The position numbers and the translations under genes were made by a program. Below, one piece after another: positions 8,114 to 18,186 of a DNA stretch of 64,000 bases. The DNA lies in NCBI RefSeq assembly GCF_016785085.1, contig NZ_JAENHO010000010.1, forward strand, positions 1 to 64,000, in the 5' to 3' direction. The notes under the pieces were generated by a model. It saw only the letters and a program-made list of their open reading frames with translations, made no database searches and was not told the DNA's origin. Numbering within the stretch: position 1 is the first letter of the stretch; every line of letters starts with the position of its first letter. Source of the DNA: Paractinoplanes lichenicola (GTDB taxonomy: Bacteria > Actinomycetota > Actinomycetes > Mycobacteriales > Micromonosporaceae).

Positions 8114-8974
8114 TCAATCCCGCTTACCCTTGCTCGACGATCGGATGTTGGCGAGCAGCGCGAAGAACACGCCGACCGCGAAGATGAGCGTGCCCATGAC
8201 GTTGACCTGCGGCGGGATGCCGACGCGGGTGGCGCCCCAGATCCACAGCGGGAACGTCTTGGTGGTGCCCGCCGTGAAGGCGGTGACGATGAAGTCGTCG
8301 ATGGAGAGCGCGAACGCCAGCAGCACGCCGGAGAAGATCGCCGGCAGGATGATCGGGAAGGTGACCTTCCAGAACGTGGTCCACGCGTTGGCGCCCAGGT
8401 CGGCCGCGGCCTCCTCGATCGAGCGGTCCAGGGTCATCACCCGGGCCCGCACGACGACGGCGACGAACGAGATCGAGAACATCACGTGCGCGATCGTGAT
8501 CGTCACCGGCCCGAGCCCGGCGCCGGCCGAGACGAACAGGCTGAGCAGCGACGCCCCCATGATCAGCTCGGGCGAGGACATCGTCGCGAACATGATCAGG
8601 TTGAGCGAGCCGGAGCCGCGGAACCGGTAGCGGCCCAGCGCGTAGCCGATGCCCGTGCCCAGCGCGCCGGAGAGCAGGCTGGCCACGATCGCGATGAGGA
8701 TCGACGTGATCAGGGCGCTGGTCAGGTCCGAATATTCGAACAGGCGCCCGTACCACTTGAACGTGAACCCGACCCAGGTCTGGTTGTAGCGGCCCGGGGT
8801 GTCGTTGAACCCGAACGCGATCATCACGACGATCGGCAGGACCAGCCAGGCGATGATCAGCCAGGTCCACGCGTGGAGCAGGCCGGGCCCGGTGATCCGG
8901 CGCTTCGGCTTGATCCGGGCCGCCTCCTCCACCTGCGTGGACTGCTGCCGGCGGTCGAGCGTCGGTGCGGTCAT
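8114..8974 (-). CDS. potC: Spermidine/putrescine ABC transporter permease (PotC)
   Basis: A 286-residue inner-membrane permease with about six hydrophobic segments (first at WLIIAWLVLPIVVMIAFGF). The cytoplasmic coupling loop EEAAADLGANAWTTFWKVTFP matches the EAA motif that contacts the ATPase. It ends IRSSSKGKRD. Its ATG overlaps the stop of potB (ATGA at 8971-8974). Works with PotA, PotB and PotD to import polyamines. Confidence 0.9.
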   Translation of the reverse strand: MTAPTLDRRQQSTQVEEAARIKPKRRITGPGLLHAWTWLIIAWLVLPIVVMIAFGFNDTPGRYNQTWVGFTFKWYGRLFEYSDLTSALITSILIAIVASLLSGALGTGIGYALGRYRFRGSGSLNLIMFATMSSPELIMGASLLSLFVSAGAGLGPVTITIAHVMFSISFVAVVVRARVMTLDRSIEEAAADLGANAWTTFWKVTFPIILPAIFSGVLLAFALSIDDFIVTAFTAGTTKTFPLWIWGATRVGIPPQVNVMGTLIFAVGVFFALLANIRSSSKGKRD

Positions 8975-9834
8975 CGGGCGGCCACCTTCATGACGTCCTC
9001 GGTGCCGAGGATGCGGGCGTACGTGAAGACGCCGATCAGCAGCACGAGCATCAGCACGAAGGAGAGCGCCGACGCGGTCGGATAGTCGGAGTTCTCGAGG
9101 AACTGGGTCTGGATGACCTGACCGATCATCGTGGTGTCGGCGCTGCCCAGCACCTCCGAGTTGACGTAGTCCGAGCTGGCCGGCACGAACGTCATCAGCA
9201 CGCCCGCGAAGACGCCGGGCAGGGCCAGCGGGAAGACCACCTTGCGGAACGTGGTGGCCGGGTTGGCGTACAGGTCGCGCGCCGCCTCGACCACGCGCGG
9301 GTCGATCCGCTCGAGCGCCACATAGATCGGCAGCACCATGAACGGCAGGAAGTTGTAGACCAGCCCGGCGATCACCGCGAACGGCGTGCCGAGGATGTGG
9401 AACGACTGGTCGACCAGGCCGGCGCTGCGCAGCGGGGAGATCAGCGGCCCCTCGTCGGTCAGGATCTGCCGCCACGAGATGGTGCGCAGCACGAACGAGA
9501 CGAAGAACGGCAGCAGGACCAGGAACAGATACGTCGGCTTGCGCCGGCCGCCGTAGAACGCGATCCAGTACGCCACCGGGAACGCCAGCACGATCAGCAC
9601 GATCGTCGCGATGGCCCCGTAGATGAGCGACCGGATGATCTGCGTGTCGTACGCGGAGATGGCCTCCGTGTATGTCTGCCAGTGGCCGGTGAAGCGGTAG
9701 CCGTTGACGATGTCGCCCTCCTGCAGGGAGAGCGACAACATCGCGACCATCGGCACCGCGAAGAAGACCAGCAGCCAGACCCCGCCCGGCAGAACCAGCA
9801 GGTACGGGGCGAGCTTGTTTTTGACGCGGTTCAT
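8971..9834 (-). CDS. potB: Spermidine/putrescine ABC transporter permease (PotB)
   Basis: A 287-residue permease beginning MNRVKNKLAPYLLVLPGGVWLL, with six predicted membrane spans. The EAA-type loop VVEAARDLYANPATTFRKVVFP is near residues 180-200. The first periplasmic loop contains GYRFTGHWQTY, usual for PotB/PotH. One base separates its ATG from the stop of potD, and its stop overlaps potC. Confidence 0.9.
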   Translation of the reverse strand: MNRVKNKLAPYLLVLPGGVWLLVFFAVPMVAMLSLSLQEGDIVNGYRFTGHWQTYTEAISAYDTQIIRSLIYGAIATIVLIVLAFPVAYWIAFYGGRRKPTYLFLVLLPFFVSFVLRTISWRQILTDEGPLISPLRSAGLVDQSFHILGTPFAVIAGLVYNFLPFMVLPIYVALERIDPRVVEAARDLYANPATTFRKVVFPLALPGVFAGVLMTFVPASSDYVNSEVLGSADTTMIGQVIQTQFLENSDYPTASALSFVLMLVLLIGVFTYARILGTEDVMKVAAR

Positions 9835-9835
9835 C

Positions 9836-11089
9836 TCATCCCAGCACGATAGGTTCGAAGGTCTTCTGGAACTTCTGCTGCTCGGCCGTGGCCTCGAACG
9901 CTACGTAGTAGTGCAGCTTGTCGTACTCCACCTTGGTCGGGAACACCAGCTTGGAGTCGGCCACGTCGAGCAGGGCGTCCTTGTCCTCGCCGGTCGCCTT
10001 GCCGGCGTGGGTGCGGATGACAGGCTGCGCGGCGGGCACCGGGCAGACGTAGTTGATGTATTCGGCGAGCGTCGCGGCGTTCTCGACCTCGTAGAAGAAG
10101 TCCATCAGCATGAGCGCGTCGACCGGGTTGGGGGCGGTGACCGGGATCGTCATGTTGTCGGTCCAGATCGTGCCGCCCTCATCGGGGATCACGAACCGGA
10201 AGTCGGTGCCGTCCGAGATGTTCTTCTGGAAGATGTCGCCCGACCAGGCCTGGGTCAGCCACACCTCGCCGCTGCCCAGGGCCTCGATGTAGGACTGGTC
10301 GTAGTAGTTGCGGACGATCTTGTCGTCCTTCTGCTTGCGCAGGTGGTCGGCCGCCTTCTCCCAGTCGTCGGCGGTCGACTCGGCCGGGTCGATGCCCAGC
10401 GCCAGCAGGCCGAAGTTGCCGAGCTCCTGGATGTCGGAGAACATGCCGACCTTGCCCTTGAACTGCGGGTCCCACAGGTCGGCGAGCTTGGTGATCTCAC
10501 GGCCGGTCCTGTTGAAGTCGTACGCGATGCCGGTCATGCCGGAGGCCCACGGGATCGAGTAGGCGTTGCCCGGGTCGAAGGCTTCCTTCTTGTACGCGGC
10601 GCCGGCGTTCTTGGCGTAGTTCGGCAGCTTCGAGTGGTCGAGCGGGGCCAGGAAGCCCGAGTCGCGGAACTGCGTGAACTGGAAGCTGTTGGTGATGACC
10701 ATCAGGTCGTACCCGATGGACTGGCCCGCCGACAGCTGCGGCTGCACCTTGGCGAACCAGGGGCCCATCTCCTGGATGACCTCGTCGTACTTGACCTTGA
10801 TGCCGGTCCTGGCCGTGAACTTCTTGAGCTCGGGCTGCTTGGGGTCCATGTAAAGCGGCCAGCCGGCGAAGCTCATCGAGCCGTTCTTGACCTTGCCGTT
10901 CCAGAACTGCGCCACCGCGTCGGGCTCGGCGCTGGCGGGCGCCTGCGTGCCCTGTCCTTGCACCCCGCAGGCGGCGAGGGCGCCGCCCATGGCGGCGAGT
11001 CCGGAGAGCCGAAGCGCGTCCCGACGACCGAAGCGACGCTGGGTCAGACCACGGAGGAGGGAGGGGTCGGAGAAGTTCGACGCGGACAT
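9836..11089 (-). CDS. potD: Spermidine/putrescine-binding lipoprotein (PotD)
   Basis: A 417-residue extracytoplasmic binding protein. The N-terminus has a twin-arginine signal (RRFGRRDALRLSG) followed by a lipobox ending LAAC, so it is probably exported folded by Tat and lipid-anchored. The mature part is the PotD/PotF type (VKYDEVIQEMGPWFAKVQ, YSIPWASGMTGIAYD). It directly follows potA with no gap and precedes the permeases, completing the importer. Confidence 0.9.
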   Translation of the reverse strand: MSASNFSDPSLLRGLTQRRFGRRDALRLSGLAAMGGALAACGVQGQGTQAPASAEPDAVAQFWNGKVKNGSMSFAGWPLYMDPKQPELKKFTARTGIKVKYDEVIQEMGPWFAKVQPQLSAGQSIGYDLMVITNSFQFTQFRDSGFLAPLDHSKLPNYAKNAGAAYKKEAFDPGNAYSIPWASGMTGIAYDFNRTGREITKLADLWDPQFKGKVGMFSDIQELGNFGLLALGIDPAESTADDWEKAADHLRKQKDDKIVRNYYDQSYIEALGSGEVWLTQAWSGDIFQKNISDGTDFRFVIPDEGGTIWTDNMTIPVTAPNPVDALMLMDFFYEVENAATLAEYINYVCPVPAAQPVIRTHAGKATGEDKDALLDVADSKLVFPTKVEYDKLHYYVAFEATAEQQKFQKTFEPIVLG

Positions 11090-12208
11090 TCAGACTCCGA
11101 TCAGATATGAGTGCTGGGGGGCCCAGGTGAGATAGACACGATCACCGCGGACGGCAAGATCCTCGGCGTTCGATGCATTTTGATCGAAGACAGTAAAGTC
11201 CGCGCCGGCCGCGGTGGCTACGGTGTAATTCGTTGAGGTTCCGTGATAAACGACCTCGGTCACTGTGCCCGAGAGCACACTGCCGCCCGTGGCGGTGACC
11301 GGCGGGACACCCCGGTGCAAGTCGATCTTTTCCGGGCGGATCGACACCTCGAGCTTGTCCCCGGTGCGCGTCGACTGCCCGACCGGCACGACCACCCTGT
11401 CCTGAGTGGTGTAGCTCAGCAGGGCCAGCCCGCCCTCGACCCGCTCGACGTGCCCGTCCACGATGTTCGAGGTGCCGATGAAGCCGGCCACGAAGCGCGA
11501 CGCCGGCCGCTCGTAGATCTCGCGCGGCGAGCCCAGCTGCTCGATCACGCCCGCGTTCATGACCGCGATCCGGTCCGACATCGTCAGCGCCTCGCCCTGG
11601 TCGTGGGTGACGTAGACGAAGGTGATGCCGACCTCGCGCTGGATGCGCTTGAGCTCGATCTGCATCTGCTGGCGCAGCTTGAGGTCGAGGGCGCCCAGCG
11701 GCTCGTCCAGCAGCAGCGCCCGCGGCCGGTTGACCAGCGCCCGGGCCAGGGCCACCCGCTGCTGCTGGCCGCCGGACATCTCCTTGGGCGAGCGCTTCTC
11801 CATGCCGGTCAGCGACACGATCTCGAGGATCTCGCCGACCCGGCGGCCGATCTCGTTCTTGGCGACCTTCTTGCGCTCCAGGCCGAAGGCGACGTTCTGG
11901 TACGTGTTCAGGTGCGGGAACAGGGCGTACGACTGGAACACCATGTTGACGTCGCGCTTGTTGGCGGCCACGCCGGTGACGTCGCGGCCGTCCAGCATGA
12001 CCTTGCCGGCGGTCGGCTCCTCGAAGCCCGCGATCATGCGCATCGTGGTGGTCTTGCCGCACCCGGACGGGCCCAGCAGCGAGAAGAACTCACCCTGCGC
12101 GATCGCCAGGTCGGTCCGCTTGACGGCGGGCACCGTCTCACCGTGCGACAGATAGTTCTTGTTCACGCCGACGAATTCGATCGCCGGCGCGTGCTGGGGG
12201 GTGGTCAT
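11090..12208 (-). CDS. potA: Polyamine ABC transporter ATP-binding protein (PotA)
   Basis: A 372-residue ATPase. Walker A GPSGCGKTT (about 46-54), signature MSGGQQQRVALARAL, Walker B ALLLDEPLGALD and the switch His in YVTHDQGEA are all intact. The C-terminal about 120 residues form the TOBE regulatory domain of PotA/MalK-type ATPases (SIRPEKIDLHRG). ATG at 12206-12208. It is 27 bp downstream of the aldehyde dehydrogenase in the same operon. Confidence 0.93.
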   Translation of the reverse strand: MTTPQHAPAIEFVGVNKNYLSHGETVPAVKRTDLAIAQGEFFSLLGPSGCGKTTTMRMIAGFEEPTAGKVMLDGRDVTGVAANKRDVNMVFQSYALFPHLNTYQNVAFGLERKKVAKNEIGRRVGEILEIVSLTGMEKRSPKEMSGGQQQRVALARALVNRPRALLLDEPLGALDLKLRQQMQIELKRIQREVGITFVYVTHDQGEALTMSDRIAVMNAGVIEQLGSPREIYERPASRFVAGFIGTSNIVDGHVERVEGGLALLSYTTQDRVVVPVGQSTRTGDKLEVSIRPEKIDLHRGVPPVTATGGSVLSGTVTEVVYHGTSTNYTVATAAGADFTVFDQNASNAEDLAVRGDRVYLTWAPQHSYLIGV

Positions 12209-12235
12209 GGCGTTCCTCTGTTTATGTGGGGGCGG

Positions 12236-13672
12236 TCAGCCGAGGTAGCTCATCACGTGCTTGATCCGGGTGTACTCCTCGAACCCGTACATCGAAAGGT
12301 CTTTGCCGTAACCGGAGTGACCGAAGCCCCCGTGCGGCATCTCCGAGACGAACGGCAGGTGGGTGTTGATCCAGACGGCGCCGAAGTCCAGCCGCCGCGA
12401 GACCCGCATGGCCCGCCCGTGGTTCTGGGTCCAGACGCTGGCGCTCAGCCCGAAGCGCACGTCGTTGGCCCAGCGGACGGCGGCATCCTCGTCGTCGAAC
12501 GACTGGACGGTGATGACCGGCCCGAAGACCTCGTCCTGGATCATCTCGTCGCGCTGCCGGAGACCGGCCACGACGGTCGGCTCGAGGAAGTAGCCGCGGT
12601 CGCCGATCCGCTTGCCGCCGGCCACGATGTCGGCGTGGTCGGGCGCGCGGTCGAGGAAGCCCTGCACCCGGGCCAGCTGGCCGGCGTTGTTGACCGGGCC
12701 GAAGAACGCGTCGGTGTCCGCGGGCGCGCCGACCTTGGTGTTGCGGGCCGCCTCGGCCAGCGCGGCGGTGAAGTCGGCGGCGACCCGGCCGTGCACGAGC
12801 ACCCGGGTGGCCGCCGTGCAGTCCTGGCCGGCGTTGAAGTAGCCGGCCCCGGCGATCGCCCCGGCCGTGGCCGCGATGTCGGCGTCGTCGAACACGATGA
12901 CCGGCGCCTTGCCGCCCAGCTCGAGGTGGGCCCGCTTGAGGTCGGCGGCCGCCGAGACCGCGACCTCCATGCCGGCCCGGGTCGAGCCGGTGATCGAGAC
13001 GAGCTGCGGGGCCGGGTGGGCGACCACGGCCCGCCCGGTGCCGCGGTCGCCGCAGACCACGTTGAGCACGCCCGGCGGCAGGAACTCGGCGGCGATCTCG
13101 GCCAGCAGCAGTGTGCTGACCGGGGTGGTGTCCGACGGCTTGAGCACGACGGCGTTACCCGCCGCGATCGCCGGCGCGAACTTCCACACCGCCATCACCA
13201 TCGGATAGTTCCACGGGGTGATCTGCGCGCACACGCCGATCGGCTCGCGCCGCACGTAGGACGTGTGGTCGCGCAGATACTCCCCCGCGGACTTGCCTTC
13301 CAGGATCCGCGCCGCGCCCGCGAAGAAGCGCAGCTCGTCGAGGAGCGGCCCCATCTCCTCGGCGCGGGTCGCCTCGACCGGCTTGCCCGTGTTCCGGCAC
13401 TCGGCCGCGATGATCTCGCCGGCCCGCGCCTCGACCGCGTCGGCGATGCGCAGCATGGCCCGCTGCCGCTCGGCCGGGGTGGCGTCGCGCCAGGCCTCGA
13501 AGCCCGACCCCGCCGCCGCCATCGCCGCGTCCACGTCCCGCTCGGTGGAGACCGGCGCGAGCGCGTACGCCTCCCCGGTGCTCGGATCGATCACCTGCGA
13601 GGTGACCTGATCTGCGGTATCGGTGTATTCGCCACCGACGAAGTTACGCAGAACGGGCAACGCGGCGCTCAC
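12236..13672 (-). CDS. Aminobutyraldehyde-type aldehyde dehydrogenase
   Basis: A 478-residue ALDH, first gene of the pot operon. Glu251 (LELGGK) and Cys285 (NAGQDCTAATR) are the catalytic pair. The NAGQDC/ITPWNYP pattern is that of gamma-aminobutyraldehyde (PatD/PuuC-like) dehydrogenases. I start at GTG 13672, which has GGAGG 9 bases upstream; the 36 residues before it in the open frame look non-coding. Proposed role: oxidises 4-aminobutyraldehyde or 3-aminopropanal made by the flavin oxidase at the other end of the operon, giving GABA or beta-alanine. Confidence 0.88.
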   Translation of the reverse strand: MSAALPVLRNFVGGEYTDTADQVTSQVIDPSTGEAYALAPVSTERDVDAAMAAAGSGFEAWRDATPAERQRAMLRIADAVEARAGEIIAAECRNTGKPVEATRAEEMGPLLDELRFFAGAARILEGKSAGEYLRDHTSYVRREPIGVCAQITPWNYPMVMAVWKFAPAIAAGNAVVLKPSDTTPVSTLLLAEIAAEFLPPGVLNVVCGDRGTGRAVVAHPAPQLVSITGSTRAGMEVAVSAAADLKRAHLELGGKAPVIVFDDADIAATAGAIAGAGYFNAGQDCTAATRVLVHGRVAADFTAALAEAARNTKVGAPADTDAFFGPVNNAGQLARVQGFLDRAPDHADIVAGGKRIGDRGYFLEPTVVAGLRQRDEMIQDEVFGPVITVQSFDDEDAAVRWANDVRFGLSASVWTQNHGRAMRVSRRLDFGAVWINTHLPFVSEMPHGGFGHSGYGKDLSMYGFEEYTRIKHVMSYLG

Positions 13673-13794
13673 GGAATAGGACCTCCGGTTGAGGGCTTGT
13701 GACAGCTCCCACACAAACGACTGCGAGACCTTGACACATGCGAAGGACGGAAGACAAGGGAATCCGAAACTAATTTCCAAACTTGAAACGGAAT

Positions 13795-13809
13795 CGGCGC
13801 TCAGCGCCC
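13795..13809 (-). terminator. Short hairpin after the aminotransferase/semialdehyde dehydrogenase operon
   Basis: CGGCGC-TCA-GCGCCG-like inverted repeat, 22 bases past the stop of the 13832-15169 gene. It would separate that operon from the pot operon promoter that follows. Stem only 5-6 bp, so modest. Confidence 0.4.
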
Positions 13810-13831
13810 GTCGCGGCGACGCAATCCCGCG

Positions 13832-15165
13832 TTAGCCCGCGTAATACCTGTCGGCCACCGACAGCGCATCGTCGAGGATCGACAGACCTTCACGCACCTC
13901 GTCGGCGCTCACCGTACAGGGCGGCGCGACGTGCACCCGATTGAAGTGGGTGAACGGCCACAACCCGCGCTCCTTGCAGGCCGCGGCCAGCTCGTTCATC
14001 GGCCCGGCGGCGGGGCCGGCCGCGTTGAACGGCACGAGCGGCTCCCGGGTCTCCCGATCCCGGACGAGCTCGATCGCCCAGAAAACGCCCAGGCCACGGA
14101 CCTCCCCCACGCTCGGATGCTTGGCGGCCAGCGCGGCCAGCCCCGGCGCGATCACGTCGTCGCCGATCGCCCGCGCGTGCTCGACGATCCCCTCCTCCTT
14201 GAAGATCTCAATGGAGGCGACGGCCGACGCGCAAGCCAGCGGATGGCCCGAATACGTCAGCCCACCGGGGAACGGCCGTTCCCGGAACGTCTCGGCGATC
14301 TCGTCCGAGATGACGACCCCGCCGAGCGGCAGATAACCGGAGTTGACCCCCTTGGCGAAGGTGATCAGATCCGGCGTGACACCCCAGCGGTCGACGGCGA
14401 ACCACTCGCCGCAGCGCCCGAAGCCGGCCATCACCTCGTCGGCGATGAACACGATCCCGAACTCGTCGCAGAGCTCCCGCACGCCCCGCAGATAGCCCGG
14501 CGGCGGCACAAGGATGCCGTTGGTGCCGACCACCGTCTCCAGCAGGACGGCGGCGATCGTGCCGGCGCCCTCGAAGACGATCGTGTCGCGCAGGTGCTTC
14601 AGCGCCCGCTCGGTCTCCTGCTGCTCGCTTTCCGAGAAGAAGGGCGACCGGTACGCGTACGGGCCCCAGAAGTGCACCAGGCCGACCGCGGTGTTCTCGT
14701 TGGCCCAGCGCCGCGGGTCGCCGGTGGCGGCGATCGCCGTCGTCGTGCCGCCGTGATAGCTGCGGTACGTCGACAGGATCTTCTGCCGGCCGGTGTGCCC
14801 GCGGGCCAGCCGGATCGCGTTCTCGTTGGCCTCGGCCCCGCCGTTGGTGAAGAACACCTTGTTCAGGCTGCCCGGGGCGAGCTCGCTGATCAGCCGGGCC
14901 GCCTCGCCGCGCTTGTCGTTGGCGAAGGCGGGCTGGATCGTGCAGAGCTTGGCCGCCTGCTCCTGGATGGCTGCGACGAGCCGCGGGTGCTGGTGGCCGA
15001 TGTTGACGTTGACCAGCTGCGACGAGAAGTCGAGATACCGGTTGCCGTCGTAGTCCCAGAAATAGGAGCCCAGCGCCCCCTCGATCGGGAGCGGGTTGAT
15101 CAGGCCCTGGGCCGACCAGCTGTGGAAGACATGAGCGCGGTCGTCCCCGCGTACGGTCTCGGCGG

Positions 15166-15169
<4 letters not shown>
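13832..15169 (-). CDS. Class III aminotransferase (beta-alanine/omega-amino acid-pyruvate type)
   Basis: A 445-residue PLP enzyme: Lys273 in LITFAKGVNSGYLPLGG, Asp-Glu in FIADEVMAGFGR, and FFTNGGAEANENAIRLAR for phosphate binding. Its ATG overlaps the stop of the upstream mmsA-like gene by four bases (15166-15169). This aminotransferase/CoA-acylating dehydrogenase pairing is the classical layout for beta-alanine breakdown: beta-alanine to malonate semialdehyde, then acetyl-CoA. Taurine or another omega-amino acid are alternative substrates. Confidence 0.83.
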
Positions 15170-16653
<1,484 letters not shown>

Positions 16654-16696
16654 GTCCGGAGATTACGTAACACCTATGGACCGAACAATGCATGAA

Positions 16697-16717
16697 ACGT
16701 ACTGTCACAAAGTACGT
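16697..16717. promoter_or_regulatory. 21-bp palindrome, likely operator of the MocR-type regulator
   Basis: ACGTACT, a 7-base spacer, then AGTACGT: perfect 7-bp arms. It lies 44 bp upstream of the mmsA start and at the beginning of the divergent regulator, so one bound dimer could control both. Assignment to this regulator is inference from position. Confidence 0.6.
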
Positions 16718-18078
16718 CCGCCTCCCCACCCGCCGCCCTTGATCGGACTGAAGACATTTTTCCGGCCCTGCGCCTAGACGAGGTCTCCGCCCGGGGCCTA
16801 GCCGATGCCGTCGGGCGCGCGATAGGCGAGGGCGTCCTGCTTCCCGGCAGCAAGCTTCCCCCCGTACGGGCGGTGGCTCTTGAACTGCGTATGTCGCCCA
16901 CGACGGTCAGCGCGGCCTGGCAGCTCCTGCGCCGGGCCGGCACGATCCAGACCGACGGGCGGCGCGGCACGATCGTCGCCGCCTCACGGGCCGACGGTCC
17001 GGGCCGCTACCGGGCGGCCCTGCGCGGGCGCTCCGGCTTCGCGCTCGACCTGTCGACCGGCGTACCGGATCCGCGTTTGTTGCCGTCGCTGCCCGCGCTG
17101 GCCGGCCTCTCCCCCGCGCCGACAAGCTATCTCGACGAGCCGGTGCTGCCCGCGCTCGCGTCGCTGCTACGCGAGAGATGGCCGTACGTCTGCCAACGCT
17201 TGGCCATCTTCGACGGCGCGATGGACGCGATCGATCACGTGGCGTCCTCGCTGCTGCGCCTGGGCGACCGCGTGGTGGTCGAGAACCCGTGCTTCCCACC
17301 GCTGCTCGACCTGCTGGAATCACTCGGCGTGCAAGCCGTCGCGGCCGACACCGACGCCCAGGGCATGCTCCCCGCAGCCCTGTCGGCGGCCCTGACCCAG
17401 CGACCCGCCGCGGTCTTCCTCCAACCGCGGGCCCTCAACCCCACCGGCGCCTCGTGGTCGTCCACCCGGGCGGCCGAGCTCGCCACCGTGCTTTCCCGGG
17501 CCCCCCACGTGTACGTCGTGGAGGACGACTCGGCCGGCGACGTGTCCTCGGCCGCCCTGCACTCCCTGGGCTCGCACCTGCCGCGGCAGACGATCCACGT
17601 CCACAGCTTCTCCAAGTCCCACGGCCCCGACCTGCGCCTGGCCGCCGTCTCGGCCCCCGCCGCCGTGCTCGACCCGATCCTCGAGCGGCGCTTGCTGGGC
17701 CAGGGCTGGACCAGTCGCCTCCTCCAGCACCTGCTGCTGACCCTGCTCACCGACCCGGCCTCGGTGACCGCGGTGGCGGCGGCCCGAACCGAATACGCCC
17801 GGCGCCGCCACCTGGTCGTCGCCGCCCTGGCCACCCATGGCATAACGGTGCCGCCCGGCGACGGCCTCAACCTCTGGCTCCCCGTCGCCGACGAGGCGGC
17901 CGCCCTGATCTCTTTGGCCAGCAACGGCCTGGCCGCCGCGGCCGGCACCGCCTTCACCCTCGGCCCGGGGACCCCTCACCTGCGCGTCACCGTGGGCCTG
18001 ATCGCCACCGATCACGAGGCCGTCGCCACCCTCCTGGCCGAAGCCGCCCGCGCCCCCGCCCTGTCGATCACCCGTTGA
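16702..18078 (+). CDS. MocR/GabR-type regulator (GntR DNA-binding domain fused to aminotransferase-like domain)
   Basis: The N-terminal winged helix is clear: LADAVGRAIGEGVLLPGSKL then PPVRAVALELRMSPTTVSAA. It is followed by a fold-type I aminotransferase-like domain with SFSKSHGPDLRL, whose Lys should bind PLP. MocR regulators sense an amine or amino acid through PLP. Back from the DNA-binding domain the frame has no ATG, GTG or TTG before an in-frame TGA at 16693-16695. The only conventional-like choices are CTG 16702 (458 residues) or a non-standard start such as ATT 16756; GTG 16873 would delete half the winged helix. I give 16702 as the best boundary. Probably controls the divergent mmsA-aminotransferase operon. 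Confidence 0.75.
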   Translation: MSQSTSASPPAALDRTEDIFPALRLDEVSARGLADAVGRAIGEGVLLPGSKLPPVRAVALELRMSPTTVSAAWQLLRRAGTIQTDGRRGTIVAASRADGPGRYRAALRGRSGFALDLSTGVPDPRLLPSLPALAGLSPAPTSYLDEPVLPALASLLRERWPYVCQRLAIFDGAMDAIDHVASSLLRLGDRVVVENPCFPPLLDLLESLGVQAVAADTDAQGMLPAALSAALTQRPAAVFLQPRALNPTGASWSSTRAAELATVLSRAPHVYVVEDDSAGDVSSAALHSLGSHLPRQTIHVHSFSKSHGPDLRLAAVSAPAAVLDPILERRLLGQGWTSRLLQHLLLTLLTDPASVTAVAAARTEYARRRHLVVAALATHGITVPPGDGLNLWLPVADEAAALISLASNGLAAAAGTAFTLGPGTPHLRVTVGLIATDHEAVATLLAEAARAPALSITR

Positions 18079-18186
18079 CGAGCCCAGGGTCCGTGGTCAC
18101 TGTCGACATAGCGTCCTAGGAGGCTAGGTTGAGTTGCTGGACGGCTGTAGACGTCGCGGCACGTCGTGATCGAGGTTGACCGCGCC

